Source: Coriobacteriaceae bacterium (lineage in GTDB: Bacteria > Actinomycetota > Coriobacteriia > Coriobacteriales > Coriobacteriaceae). Taken from it: 64,000 nt of DNA. Made by a program: the position numbers and the translations under genes. Each line of letters opens with the position of its first letter. Position 1 is the stretch's first letter. Shown here in pieces: positions 43,116 to 52,083 of the stretch. Below the pieces are notes generated by a model. It did no database searches, had not been told where the DNA came from, and was given only the letters and a program-made list of their open reading frames with translations. The stretch covers positions 62,001 through 126,000 of the forward strand of contig CABJFQ010000003.1 of the NCBI GenBank assembly GCA_902364975.1, read 5' to 3'.

Positions 43116-43553
43116 ATGAACGAGGGCTACACCAAGGTATTTGTTTCACTCGACGGTACTGAGCAGCAGGATTTTGTGCTCGCACGCGCCATCAAGGTCG
43201 CCGCGAACAACGGCGCCAAGCTGATTATCGGCCACGTTATCGATTCCACGGCGCTCGAGAGCGCCGGCTCCTATCCGGTCGATTTGGTCAACGGTCTGGA
43301 GGAGGCCTTTAAGAACTCCATCGAAAAGCAGCTCGAAGAGGCCAAGGCCAATCCCGATATTCCCGAGGTCGAGGTCATGATACGCGCCGGTCGTATTCGC
43401 GAGACGCTCAAAGACGAGATGCTCGACGTGGTCAAGCCCGACCTGGTGCTCTGCGGCGCTCGCGGCCTGTCCTCGATCAAGTATGCGCTTCTGGGTTCGA
43501 TTTCGACGTTCCTGCTGCGCAATACCGACTGCGACATTTTGGTCGTAAAGTAG
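43116..43553 (+). CDS. Universal stress protein
   Basis: 145 residues, one UspA domain. VFVSLDGTEQQDFVLARAIK at the start and the ATP-binding GARGLSSIKYALLGSIS (G-2x-G-9x-G-S) followed by DCDILVVK. AAGGAGG precedes the ATG. TATAAC at 43020-43025 may be the -10 box, with a poor -35. Confidence 0.93.
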   Translation: MNEGYTKVFVSLDGTEQQDFVLARAIKVAANNGAKLIIGHVIDSTALESAGSYPVDLVNGLEEAFKNSIEKQLEEAKANPDIPEVEVMIRAGRIRETLKDEMLDVVKPDLVLCGARGLSSIKYALLGSISTFLLRNTDCDILVVK

Positions 43554-43566
43554 CGTTGCTCCCACC

Positions 43567-43659
43567 GGCCGCGGGGCCTGCGGGGTTTCCACGGGCACGT
43601 CCTCGCCGCGTTGCGGCTGCGGGATGTGCCCTTAGGAAACCCCTCCCGGCCCCGCGGCC
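43567..43659. repeat. Compound palindrome 3
   Basis: Three nested perfect stems: GGCCGCGGGGCC / GGCCCCGCGGCC (43567-43578, 43648-43659), GGGGTTTCC / GGAAACCCC (43582-43590, 43635-43643) and GGGCAC / GTGCCC (43593-43598, 43626-43631). It follows the stress protein stop by 14 bp. Confidence 0.85.
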
Positions 43660-43699
43660 TTCGCAGCCTTACTTCAGCGAGTTGGCTGATAAAAGATGG

Positions 43700-43730
43700 C
43701 GTGCCGCCCCGTTTGGGGTGGCACGTTTTG
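43700..43730 (+). terminator. Terminator after the universal stress gene
   Basis: CGTGCCGCCCC (43700-43710) and GGGGTGGCACG (43715-43725) with a GTTT loop, followed by TTTTGTTT. Confidence 0.85.
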
Positions 43731-43774
43731 TTTGGGCTGCACGTTTTTGTTTGGGCGGACGTCTGCCGCATGCG

Positions 43775-44818
43775 TTACTCGAAATATTGAAACTTATTCG
43801 TTGAGAAGGAAAACGTTACGACAAAGCCTTCGCCGGAGTCGGATGCTGCGGTGACGTCGATGCCCATCTTGGAGCACAGACGCGCCACCAGGTAGAGGCC
43901 GATGCCCGTTGCGCGCTTGGTGGTGCGGCCGTTGTCGCCGGTAAAACCTTTCTCGAACACGCGCGGCAGGTCGGCCGCGCTCACGCCGCAGCCGTTGTCC
44001 GCGACGGTAAGCTCGATGCGTTCGCTCGCCAGGCCCTCGTCCAGCAACGCGCCCGAAAACACGATCTTTGCGCCGTCCTCGCGCGCATATTTAATGCTGT
44101 TCTGGATGAGCTGACCTAAGATGAACTCCAGCCACTTCTCGTCGGTAAAGACCTCGAAGTCGAGGTTTTCGCACACCGGAGCCACGTGCGCTGCAATGAG
44201 TTCGCGCGCGTTGGCCTTAATCGCACCCGTCACCAAGGTCTTGAGATCCCAGCGGCGAATCAGGTAATCGCGCTCCACGACTTCCGAGCGCGCATAGTAC
44301 AGTGCCTGGTCGATATAGCGCTCAACGCGAGCCAGCTCGCGACCCAGGTCATCCACACGCGACAGGTCGTCTTCGCTGCCGTCTAGGTTTTCAAGAATCA
44401 GATGGGCCGCCGCCAGGGGCAACTTGGCCTCGTGGACCCAGCTCTCGATATAGTCGCGATAGTCATCGGTCTGACGTCGGCCTTCGGCAACCTCGTCGCA
44501 GGCAGCCTTGCCCACCCGGCGCAGGACCTCGTACTCGAGCTCGCCCTCGGCATAGGTTGGGCATTGCACCATCTCCTGTACCCACGCGGGACTTTCCAGC
44601 TCCTCGGCTGCACGCTCCAACTGGTGCAGAAAACGACGACGGCGCGCATATTCGATCACGATACCCAGCATGCCAAAGATAAAGGACACACCGACCGCCA
44701 CGACCACGATAGATGCCGGGGCCCCGGCAACCATCAGCACAAAGCAGCTCAGCAGCACGCCGCACGTCCACACGGCGACGGGCAACAGCGCATCTTTAAA
44801 GAACTTGCCAAACGACAT
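43775..44818 (-). CDS. Two-component sensor histidine kinase (BceS/intramembrane-sensing type)
   Basis: 347 residues. Two close membrane spans (VAVWTCGVLLSCFVLMVAG, SIVVVAVGVSFIFGMLGIVI) with almost no outside loop, as in BceS/GraS kinases that sense through an ABC transporter. H-box YIESWVHEAKLPLAAAH, N-box LIQNSIKYA, G-boxes DNGCGVS and TGIGLYLVARL. ATG at 44818 with AGGTG 6 nt upstream. No BceAB-type transporter is adjacent, so the partner is distant or lost. Confidence 0.92.
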   Translation of the reverse strand: MSFGKFFKDALLPVAVWTCGVLLSCFVLMVAGAPASIVVVAVGVSFIFGMLGIVIEYARRRRFLHQLERAAEELESPAWVQEMVQCPTYAEGELEYEVLRRVGKAACDEVAEGRRQTDDYRDYIESWVHEAKLPLAAAHLILENLDGSEDDLSRVDDLGRELARVERYIDQALYYARSEVVERDYLIRRWDLKTLVTGAIKANARELIAAHVAPVCENLDFEVFTDEKWLEFILGQLIQNSIKYAREDGAKIVFSGALLDEGLASERIELTVADNGCGVSAADLPRVFEKGFTGDNGRTTKRATGIGLYLVARLCSKMGIDVTAASDSGEGFVVTFSFSTNKFQYFE

Positions 44819-44827
44819 AGCTGGCAC

Positions 44828-45499
44828 CTAGACCGAATAGCCCTGGCCGCGATGCGTGGTCAGATACCCCTTGACGCCGATCTTGTCGAGCGTGGTGCGC
44901 AGGCGGTTGATGTTGACGGTGAGCGTGTTGTCGTCCACGAAGGCATCGGAGTCCCACAGGTCCTGCATGATGGCCGAGCGCGAGACAATCTTGCCCGCGC
45001 GGCTCAGGAGCAAAGAGAGGATGCGCAGCTCGTTTTTGGTGAGCTCGGTGCTGTCGCCGGTTGCCGCGTTGGTGACCGCGGAGCGGGCGAGGTCGAGCTC
45101 CAATCCCTTGTGGACGAGCGTGCTGCGCTCGCCTGCCGCCGCGGTGCGACGCAGCAGTGCGTTGATGCGCGCCACGAGCACGCGCGCGCTATAGGGCTTG
45201 GGAACAAAGTCGTCCGCGCCGAGCGTCATGGACATGACCTCGTCGATCTCGGTCGTGCGCGACGTGAGGACGATGATGGGGACCTCGGATTCGCGACGAA
45301 CCTCGTGGCAGATGTGCTGACCGTCTTTGACGGGAAGCGTCAGGTCGAGCAGCACCAGGTCGGGCGCGGCAGCGAGAATATCGCGCGAGACGTGCTCGAA
45401 CGACTCACAGGCCTCGACCTCAAAACCGGCACGGGCAAGGATGTCGGCAAGCTCGCGACGAATGGGCTCGTCGTCCTCAACGATATAGATCAGCGCCAT
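44828..45499 (-). CDS. OmpR-family response regulator
   Basis: 223 residues. Receiver with IVEDDEPIR, phospho-Asp in LVLLDLTLP and Lys in DFVPKPYSARVL; C-terminal winged helix LTKNELRILSLLLSRAGKIVSRSAI, VNINRLRTTLDKIG. Stop lies 9 bp before the kinase start, so the pair is co-transcribed. Confidence 0.94.
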   Translation of the reverse strand: MALIYIVEDDEPIRRELADILARAGFEVEACESFEHVSRDILAAAPDLVLLDLTLPVKDGQHICHEVRRESEVPIIVLTSRTTEIDEVMSMTLGADDFVPKPYSARVLVARINALLRRTAAAGERSTLVHKGLELDLARSAVTNAATGDSTELTKNELRILSLLLSRAGKIVSRSAIMQDLWDSDAFVDDNTLTVNINRLRTTLDKIGVKGYLTTHRGQGYSV

Positions 45500-45587
45500 G
45501 GATTCCGCTCCCCTCCTGGTTGTCTTATCCCATTATGACCGCGAAGCCGCAGGTACGCGCCCCACGCGGCACCAAGGTGACAGAACT

Positions 45588-45608
45588 GTTCGCGAACGAA
45601 AGCGTTCG
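45588..45608. promoter_or_regulatory. Palindromes upstream of the two-component operon
   Basis: GTTCGCGAAC (45588-45597) is a perfect palindrome; CGAACG (45593-45598) and CGTTCG (45603-45608) form a second overlapping inverted repeat. About 90 bp upstream of the regulator start; could be an autoregulatory site. Confidence 0.35.
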
Positions 45609-45676
45609 AATCGCCCCTCGCTCGCAGCGGGCGCGGGGATCAAATGATTAAATAATCCCCGTCCCAGAAAAATCAT

Positions 45677-46384
45677 TTAGCGGCGGGCGCGAAGCTTTTC
45701 GTAGCCGTCGGCAAAGAAGGCAACCGTCTCGGCATCGGACTCGGCGACGTCAGCGTCGGCGGCAGGCACCACGCCGTGCTCGTCGCTCACCAGGAACAGC
45801 GCGCCCTTGAGCTGTGCGGGAATGTCCACGCGCGTGACCGGGATGCGCTTGGTCTGGGCCAGCTGCTCGATGAGCGTCGCCGTGCCGCACAGACACTCGT
45901 CCGCCGGCGCCACAAAGGCCAGCTCGCCGTTGTTGACGGCAGCTAGCAGCTCGGGCGCCACGCCGGTTTCGTCGGCCTCGGAGCGGGCCTCGGCGGAGCG
46001 GGCACGCAGCGCCTTGGCCGAAGTATCGGCCAGCGGCTCGTACTCACCCACCGTCATGGCGGCATTGCCGTTAACGTCGATCACCAGCATGAGCACGCCG
46101 TCGTGCGCGGTGTAATCGCCCTCGGCAAGCGACCACTCAACGTGCTGCTTGGCCCAGCTGAGCATGTTATGGGTAAGCGGCTCGCCCTGCACCAAGCGCT
46201 CGGACAGCGCGCGGATGTGACGGTTGAGCATGGGCACCTTTTTGTTGGACATGCGCCAACGGCAGATAAGCGCGGGCTTGTCGAGCGTAAACTTCTCGAC
46301 CGCCTCCTGATTGGCGCAAAAGTCCTCGTACGCACGCTGGTCCTCGGCATTGCCAAACAGCTCTGCATCATCAATCTGGGGCAT
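45677..46384 (-). CDS. Protein of unknown function
   Basis: 235 residues, soluble, acidic. Contains NAEDQRAYEDFCANQEAVEK, ALICRWRMSNKKVPMLNRHI, HNMLSWAKQHVEWSLAEGDY and a Cys/His-poor C terminus ending in EKLRARR. The ATG at 46384 has AAAGG 7 nt upstream; two earlier ATGs are too close or lack a site. No family recognised. Its own terminator-like stem precedes it. Confidence 0.6.
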   Translation of the reverse strand: MPQIDDAELFGNAEDQRAYEDFCANQEAVEKFTLDKPALICRWRMSNKKVPMLNRHIRALSERLVQGEPLTHNMLSWAKQHVEWSLAEGDYTAHDGVLMLVIDVNGNAAMTVGEYEPLADTSAKALRARSAEARSEADETGVAPELLAAVNNGELAFVAPADECLCGTATLIEQLAQTKRIPVTRVDIPAQLKGALFLVSDEHGVVPAADADVAESDAETVAFFADGYEKLRARR

Positions 46385-46425
46385 GGTCATACCTTTCGTG
46401 TTAGTCATTCCGTCCTCTTATACCA

Positions 46426-46460
46426 AAAAGACGGCCCTCCAAACGGAGCGGCCGTCTTTT
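46426..46460. terminator. Bidirectional hairpin upstream of the unknown gene
   Basis: AAAAGACGGCCCTCC (46426-46440) with GGAGCGGCCGTCTTTT (46445-46460). On the minus strand it lies after purH. Confidence 0.8.
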
Positions 46461-46545
46461 GCAGAGATTATTTTAGAAACGAAGCCAATCCAAGGGACGA
46501 GATAACATCCCATCCTCCCCAGTCAACCTAACAGGTCGGCGAGGG

Positions 46546-46638
46546 TTGCCCAGGTGCCGCAGATTGCCGTGAAAGAGGAGCGACGCGTACTTGGGTACGC
46601 GAGCGACGAATGAACGGCAAGGTGCGGTGGCTGGGCAA
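46546..46638. repeat. Compound palindrome 4
   Basis: Nested stems: TTGCCCAG / CTGGGCAA (46546-46553, 46631-46638), CCGCA / TGCGG (46557-46561, 46623-46627), TTGCCGT / ACGGCAA (46564-46570, 46614-46620), CGCGTAC / GTACGCG (46584-46590, 46595-46601). It lies just after the purH stop. Confidence 0.8.
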
Positions 46639-46659
46639 GCCGCAGCGCCACCTCCCTAC

Positions 46660-48267
46660 TTAATGGCGGAAGTGGCGGGCGCCCGTGAAGACCATAGCAA
46701 TATTGTGCTCGTTGCAGGCCTGGATGCTCTCGTCGTCGCGCTTGGAGCCACCGGGCTGGATGATGCAGGTCACGCCGTGTGCGGCAAGCACGTCGACGTT
46801 GTCGCGGAACGGGAAGAACGCGTCGCTTGCGCAGGCAAAGCCGCCCTTTTCCACGCCCTCGCGCTCGCAGAAGTCTTCGGCACGCTCGCAGGCCAGCAGC
46901 GCAGAATCCACGCGGTTGGGCTGACCGGGGCCCATACCAATGCCGGCCTTGCCCTTGGAGACCAGGATGGCGTTGGACTTAACGCCCTTGCAAACCTTCC
47001 AGGCAAACTCAAGCTCGGCCATCTCGGCGTCGGTGGGCTTGCGGTCGGTGGGGAACGTAAAGGTCGCGGGATCCTCGGTCACGTGGTCAACTTCCTGCAC
47101 CAGCATGCCGCCGTCGACGGAGCGCAGCTCCACCTGGGCGCCGTGGTCCACGCCGCCGGTAGCCAGCACGCGCAGGTTGGGGCGCTTGGTCATGCGTTCG
47201 AGCGCCTCGGCAGTGTAGCTCGGGGCGATGATGACCTCGACAAACTGCTTGTTCTGGTCGGCGAAATGCTCAACCAGCTCAAAGGGAACCTCACGGTTGC
47301 AGGCGATGATGCCGCCGAAGGCGCTCTTGGGATCGCAGGCGAAAGCGCGGTCGTAGGCGGCCGTGATGTCCTCGGCAACGGCGGAACCGCAGGGGTTCTG
47401 GTGCTTGAGGATCACGCAAGCCGGCTCGTCGAACTCGCGGACCAGGTTCCAAGCGGCATCGGCGTCCAGATAGTTGTTGTAGCTGAGCGGCTTGCCCTGG
47501 ATCTGCTCGGAGCCCACGAGCGGGAACTGCGAGCTCGCGGTGTTCTCGCAGCCCTCGGCAAAGCGGTAGACCGTAGCCTTCTGCTGAGGATTCTCGCCAT
47601 AGCGCAGATCGTCGACCTTCTCCAGCGAGATCTCGAGCTTGGCAGAGGTGTCCGCCACGTCGCTTGCCTGGGCGGCAAGCCAACGGGAGATAGCCGTGTC
47701 GTAGGCGGCGGTAGTCTGGTAGACCTTCACCTGCAGGCGGCGACGGGTGGAAAGCGTGGTGCAACCGCCAGTCTCGCGCATCTCGGCCAGGACGGCATCG
47801 TAGTCGGCCGGGTCGGAGATGACGGTAACGCTCGCGGCGTTCTTAGCAGCGGAGCGCAGCATGGAGGGGCCACCGATGTCGATGTGCTCGATGGCATCCG
47901 CAAAGGTGACCTCGGGGTTGGCAACGGTCTTCTCGAACTCGTACAGGTTGACGACGACCAGGTCGATCAGCTTAATGCCGTGCTGAGCGGCTTCCTGCAT
48001 GTGCTGCTCGGAATCGCGACGGGCAAGCAGCGCGCCGTGAACCTTGGGGTGCAGCGTCTTGACGCGGCCGTCCATCATCTCGGGATAGCCCGTAAACTCC
48101 TCGATGGGGGTTACGGGAACGCCCGCGTCCTCGATGGCACGAGCCGTGCCGCCCGTAGAGATGATCTCGACGCCAAAGTCGTCAACCAGCGTCCGTGCGA
48201 AATCGACGACGCCCGTCTTATCGGTAACCGAGATCAACGCGCGTGCGATCTTCACATCAGATCCCAT
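46660..48267 (-). CDS. purH: Bifunctional AICAR transformylase/IMP cyclohydrolase
   Basis: 535 residues; last two steps of IMP synthesis. N-terminal cyclohydrolase: [52 protein letters not shown]. Transformylase: [13 protein letters not shown] with the catalytic Lys-His, and [20 protein letters not shown] near the C terminus. GGAGG precedes the ATG. Terminated by palindrome/hairpin structures. Confidence 0.97.
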   Translation of the reverse strand: MGSDVKIARALISVTDKTGVVDFARTLVDDFGVEIISTGGTARAIEDAGVPVTPIEEFTGYPEMMDGRVKTLHPKVHGALLARRDSEQHMQEAAQHGIKLIDLVVVNLYEFEKTVANPEVTFADAIEHIDIGGPSMLRSAAKNAASVTVISDPADYDAVLAEMRETGGCTTLSTRRRLQVKVYQTTAAYDTAISRWLAAQASDVADTSAKLEISLEKVDDLRYGENPQQKATVYRFAEGCENTASSQFPLVGSEQIQGKPLSYNNYLDADAAWNLVREFDEPACVILKHQNPCGSAVAEDITAAYDRAFACDPKSAFGGIIACNREVPFELVEHFADQNKQFVEVIIAPSYTAEALERMTKRPNLRVLATGGVDHGAQVELRSVDGGMLVQEVDHVTEDPATFTFPTDRKPTDAEMAELEFAWKVCKGVKSNAILVSKGKAGIGMGPGQPNRVDSALLACERAEDFCEREGVEKGGFACASDAFFPFRDNVDVLAAHGVTCIIQPGGSKRDDESIQACNEHNIAMVFTGARHFRH

Positions 48268-48532
48268 GCAGTCCTCCTGTCTGGTACGCCGCCGTGCTCT
48301 GTGAGTCGGTGATACGTCGATCTGCAGCGCTCGCGCAGCGGCATTGAAAATACTGATTTAATGTAGCGCATCGAGCGCATCGATGCACCCCGCAACGGGC
48401 GCATGTGCAGAAAAAGTTTGCGCGCGGAGGGGATGGGCACGGTGAGTTCATGGAACACAGGGGCACCATAATTAGATGCCAATAGCGTGGTAGAACTGTG
48501 CTCGATATGCATCCGCAAAAGAAAGAGGCACC

Positions 48533-49174
48533 ATGGTCTCGCGGGTTCTCTACCGACCGTTTGATACCGAAGACTTCGACGCCATCGCGCTGATTCTGCA
48601 GCAGCTTTGGCATAACAATTCGGATAACGATGAGTACAACCGCCTTGAGGCCGCGTGCGACCTCGCCTATTGCCTTTCGTCATCGACGTTTTCGCAGGTT
48701 GCCGTAATCGACGGTCAGGCGCGTGGCATTTCGCTCGCGCGTGCGGGACAGAGCTCCGGCGCCACCGTTAAGGAACATTGGATGGATACCGAACGCGCGC
48801 TGCTTTCGCAGATGCGCGAGCTGGAGCCCGATGTCTGCGCCGAGTATCTCTCGTTTGTGCGCGCAACCATCCGAACCAACAACCGCCTGCTCGAGAGCAG
48901 CCCGTTGCCGCACGACAACGAAGTCACGCTGCTCGCCGTCGATCCCGATGTCCACGGCCTGGGTGTAGGCTCAGTGTTGCTCGATGCCGCGGTCTCGTAC
49001 CTGTCCTCGCGCGGGGCGACAAGGGCGTACCTGTACACCGACTCCAACTGCTCGTGGAAGTTCTACGAGTTGCACGGCTTTAAGCGCACGGCCACGCACC
49101 GCGCCAACCGCGAAGAGCGTCGTCACGACATGCCGCGCGAAAGCTTTCTCTACGAACTCGACCTAACAGCCTAG
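48533..49174 (+). CDS. GNAT family N-acetyltransferase
   Basis: 213 residues. Acetyl-CoA motif LLAVDPDVHGLGVGSVLLDAA and the later FYELHGFKRTATHR are those of GNAT enzymes. The N-terminal half (about 100 residues) adds a less usual region (WHNNSDNDEYNRLEAACDLA). Target unknown. AAAGAGG precedes the ATG. Confidence 0.88.
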   Translation: MVSRVLYRPFDTEDFDAIALILQQLWHNNSDNDEYNRLEAACDLAYCLSSSTFSQVAVIDGQARGISLARAGQSSGATVKEHWMDTERALLSQMRELEPDVCAEYLSFVRATIRTNNRLLESSPLPHDNEVTLLAVDPDVHGLGVGSVLLDAAVSYLSSRGATRAYLYTDSNCSWKFYELHGFKRTATHRANREERRHDMPRESFLYELDLTA

Positions 49175-49189
49175 CCCAAGCAGCCACAC

Positions 49190-49257
49190 CTAGTCATTTA
49201 AGAACGTCCCCAATGACTGATCCCCAACAACTAGTCATTTAAGTCTGTCCCCAATGA
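49190..49257. repeat. Direct repeat with GTCCCC core
   Basis: CTAGTCATTTAAG occurs at 49190-49202 and 49231-49243, each followed by a few bases and GTCCCCAATGA (49207-49217, 49247-49257). Same core idea as the GGGAC palindromes but in direct orientation. Confidence 0.75.
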
Positions 49258-49284
49258 GTGGCCTAGGGGGTTTGTAGATAGCCG

Positions 49285-49512
49285 TGGTCAAAATACATCA
49301 AATATGAGTACTGTTACCTTTTTAGTAGCAGCGATTCGGGGCATTTTTGATGCTTATAGGCATGACGACCAGCTGCACGAGCTGACGTAACTCCCCAAAT
49401 GTTCAATAAAATGGGCTCCTAACGAGAAGTACTCTCATTAGGAGCCCATTATTATGTGCAAACATATGTGACCAACGCAGCAACAGTACTCATATTTGGC
49501 ATTTTTTGTCCA
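49285..49512. mobile_element. MITE-like element, copy C (228 bp)
   Basis: Left end TGGTCAAAATACATC then CAAATATGAGTACTGTTAC (39 bp identical to copy B); right end (reverse) TGGACAAAAAATGCC with AAATATGAGTACTGTT. An internal perfect 13-bp hairpin, AATGGGCTCCTAA (49410-49422) with TTAGGAGCCCATT (49438-49450), lies near its centre. Between convergent genes. Confidence 0.7.
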
Positions 49513-49626
49513 CTGCCCCTTGCGCGAAGGTCCTCAGCGGAAAGTTTGACCCGTTTCGATGCACAAAAATGGGATGAATCTTCCCTGGCAACCGCCCAGA
49601 AAGATCCACCCCAAAGCAAGCGCTCG

Positions 49627-51573
49627 CTAGAACGTTCCGCCGCCGCCTCCGCCGACGCCGCCGCCTCCGCCGCCCGAGAAGCCGCCACCACCGCCGCCAC
49701 TCGAGCTATCGGAGCTCGAAGCCAACTCGCGGATGGTCTCGTGATACACATCGTTGAACGAAACGAGCGGAGACTCGTTGCCGTAGTGATGGTAATACCA
49801 CCAGTAGCAGGGGTAGTTGTCGTAGAAATCGTCGCTGTTGCGCAGGTCCGCAGGCACGGCCTCGGCCAGCTGTCGCAGCACTTCTTTCGAAACGCCTAGG
49901 GCAACGCCCATCACCAGCAGCTTGTTCCACAGCACCAGATCGCCCGGGACGGCTTCCTTTAGGCGTGTGAAATCCTCGAGCCAATGCTTGAGCGCCTTGC
50001 AGCGAGCCGCCACCTCGGCGCCCTCCGGCGTGTAACGGCGGAAGGTGCAGCTCAGGACAAAGCCCACGATCGTGACGGGGATCGAAATCACAGCGGCACC
50101 GACGCTGGCGTCCGCAAAGTCGGTATAGAACAGAGAGCCCAAAATGCCAAAGACAATGATGATGCCGAGAACCAGGCCGGCCACCATCACGATAGTGCCA
50201 TCCGATGCGATAAACTCGCGCTCCTCCAGCTTGCCCTTAACCGTGCTCTGATAGTCCTCGAGCTTGTCGCCAACAGATTCAGTACGCTCGCTGGCATACT
50301 CCTCCAGCTCGCTAAACGTGCGCGAACGGACGCCGTCTTTATCGGGCTTAACGCCAGCGAAGAAGACCTTGAGCACGTCGCGATCGATGCCGTCCTTCTT
50401 GGCAGCCTTCCAGGCCTCGTCGGTCACTGTGATGCGATACGTCTGCTCCTCTTTTTCGCGACGGAGCAGACCCTTCTTCTTGGTCTCGGTCGCTTCTTCC
50501 AGCTTGATCACGCGGTCGTCGGTCAGCTTCATCAGCGTGGCGATATATGCCTGATCGGGCACGTCGTTCCAGCTCATAAGAGTTGCAAGCACCGCGGGAT
50601 GATCGGCGGAGGGCACATCGCGGAAGTACTCGTCCTGGAAGAGCGGCTTGGGCTTGGGCCTGCGCAGCTTGAGCATCACGATCACACCGGTATAGGCAAC
50701 CGCCACGACAACACACGCCACGGCGATCGCACCGGCAACCGCACGCGCGTGCTCACGGCGGGCGTTAGCTTCGTCGGCCCATTCCTTCTCTTCGCTCAGG
50801 ATCGTTGACATGCGATCTTCGCCCGAAGCGGCAAGCTGCGGCACCCAGTCGCTAGGGAAGGCGATGCGTGCCTCGGCGAATTCGCCCTGGTGCACGCAGG
50901 GAATGGTATAGGTGACCATGGGCTCGTCCTCATCGAGCGACACGTCGCCCGTCAGCGGACCATGGCCCCATGCGCGGAAGTTATCGCCCTTGACGGCCGC
51001 CGTCCCGGCAGCGGCATTCGCGAAGCACACTTCCATCTCGACGTCATCGGAATCCGCAGACCAGCCGTCACCCACGAACTTCCAGTAGAGCTCGGCGGTA
51101 TCGGCCCAGTTCATAACCGCACCGGTCATGGTGTAGCTCACGTAGTAGATTGCGCTGTCGCCGCTCTCGTGAGGGCTGAACACCTTAATCCTTACGCCGT
51201 CACCGGTCTGCTCGACCGTGTAGACGCCAGAGTCGCCCTTGTTCGCGCTATCGACTTTGTTAAACGCGGTGTCCTCTTCCTCGACACTCAGCACGTCAAC
51301 GCCCGCCGTGCCGCCCTGCTGGTTGGTGCCCGTATTGATCTCCCAAAACACGCCGTTGATGTCGTCGTCGAAATCAAACTGGCGTCCCTCGACAACGGTC
51401 AGCGATCCATCGGCCTCGACCGTGGCACTGATGTAGGTTTGGGTCATGGAGTAGCCGTCGGCGTGCGCGGCGGCAGGCAGCAGCAACAACGCAAGCGCAA
51501 CGAGCGCGCAGACGGAAGCGAATCGCGCAAACAGGCGGCGCTGCCGACAGGGCTGGGCAACGGGGGCGTTCAT
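49627..51573 (-). CDS. DUF2207 domain membrane protein
   Basis: 648 residues with a signal peptide ending AAAHA (VCALVALALLLLPAAAHA). DUF2207 domain follows: YSMTQTYISATVEADGSLTV, DDDINGVFWEINTG, YYVSYTMTGAVMNWADTAELYWKFVG. Membrane segments at about 300 (AVAGAIAVACVVVAVAYTGV) and two close spans near residue 470-520 (VMVAGLVLGIIIVFGILGSLF). The C terminus is a Gly-rich tail (SGGGGGGFSGGGGGGV), common in this family. Function unknown. AAAGGA sets the ATG at 51573. Confidence 0.88.
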   Translation of the reverse strand: MNAPVAQPCRQRRLFARFASVCALVALALLLLPAAAHADGYSMTQTYISATVEADGSLTVVEGRQFDFDDDINGVFWEINTGTNQQGGTAGVDVLSVEEEDTAFNKVDSANKGDSGVYTVEQTGDGVRIKVFSPHESGDSAIYYVSYTMTGAVMNWADTAELYWKFVGDGWSADSDDVEMEVCFANAAAGTAAVKGDNFRAWGHGPLTGDVSLDEDEPMVTYTIPCVHQGEFAEARIAFPSDWVPQLAASGEDRMSTILSEEKEWADEANARREHARAVAGAIAVACVVVAVAYTGVIVMLKLRRPKPKPLFQDEYFRDVPSADHPAVLATLMSWNDVPDQAYIATLMKLTDDRVIKLEEATETKKKGLLRREKEEQTYRITVTDEAWKAAKKDGIDRDVLKVFFAGVKPDKDGVRSRTFSELEEYASERTESVGDKLEDYQSTVKGKLEEREFIASDGTIVMVAGLVLGIIIVFGILGSLFYTDFADASVGAAVISIPVTIVGFVLSCTFRRYTPEGAEVAARCKALKHWLEDFTRLKEAVPGDLVLWNKLLVMGVALGVSKEVLRQLAEAVPADLRNSDDFYDNYPCYWWYYHHYGNESPLVSFNDVYHETIRELASSSDSSSGGGGGGFSGGGGGGVGGGGGGTF

Positions 51574-52082
51574 AGGCACATCCTTTGTCTGTGGTACCAG
51601 TAGCGTCATTGTCCCACGTTTGCGAGTTCATGTGACGAACATCTAGGTCAGCGGAGCGTCAAAACGGGACAAAAGTCACACCCGCCGCCGGCACCTGGGG
51701 ACGTTCCTTATCTGCCGGCAATCTGGGACACTCCTTGGCATAGCCCGCTCCGGCAATAGATACCACTTCATAGCTCCATCACAGGTGTAGCGGCTTTGTG
51801 TGGGCGCGGCATGCGCTGATTGAGCCGCCAGTTGAGGGGCATAAAGCAGTTGAGCGAAAACGGTTTGCCCCTTTGCCGTCCGCTTGAGGATCATGTCCCC
51901 CTTTTCCGCGGAAACCCCGGCAGTTGCGAAGAGCTGCTGGGGTTTCTGTCGTTTGTGAGGCTAAGTCGGTACGCAGCGATCGAGACCTTGAGCCGCAAAC
52001 CCACCGTGCGCAATGCGCACCGCCGCCAACTTGTGAGCGCGGCAACGCCTTCCCTACCGTGCCCCGCGCTATACTCGTCCGC
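51574..52082. other. Intergenic region with repeat and a possible gene remnant
   Basis: No convincing complete gene. It holds the palindrome at 51688-51734, an imperfect GAAACCCC-GCAG/CTGC-GGGGTTTC hairpin (51919-51953), and a short minus-strand reading (51676-51894) with KGQTVFAQLLYAPQLAAQ that has no family match and could be a remnant. Confidence 0.4.
51688..51734. repeat. GGGAC-core palindrome 7
   Basis: GCCGGCACCTGGGGACGTTCC then TCTGCCGGCAATCTGGGACACTCC; GCCGGCA arms with GGGAC cores. The GGGACGTTCC and TGCCGGCA words are shared with 24768-24826. Confidence 0.65.
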
Positions 52083-52083
52083 A
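52070..52083 (+). promoter_or_regulatory. Promoter for a probably leaderless gluQ transcript
   Basis: TATACT (52070-52075) ends 7 nt before the A of the gluQ ATG at 52083. No Shine-Dalgarno-like sequence lies between, so the mRNA would begin at or near the start codon. The -35 position is poor. Confidence 0.5.

Noticed and set aside
51676..51894. Minus-strand reading as a transposase remnant
   Set aside because: No transposase motif (DDE, HUH) or inverted ends could be seen.
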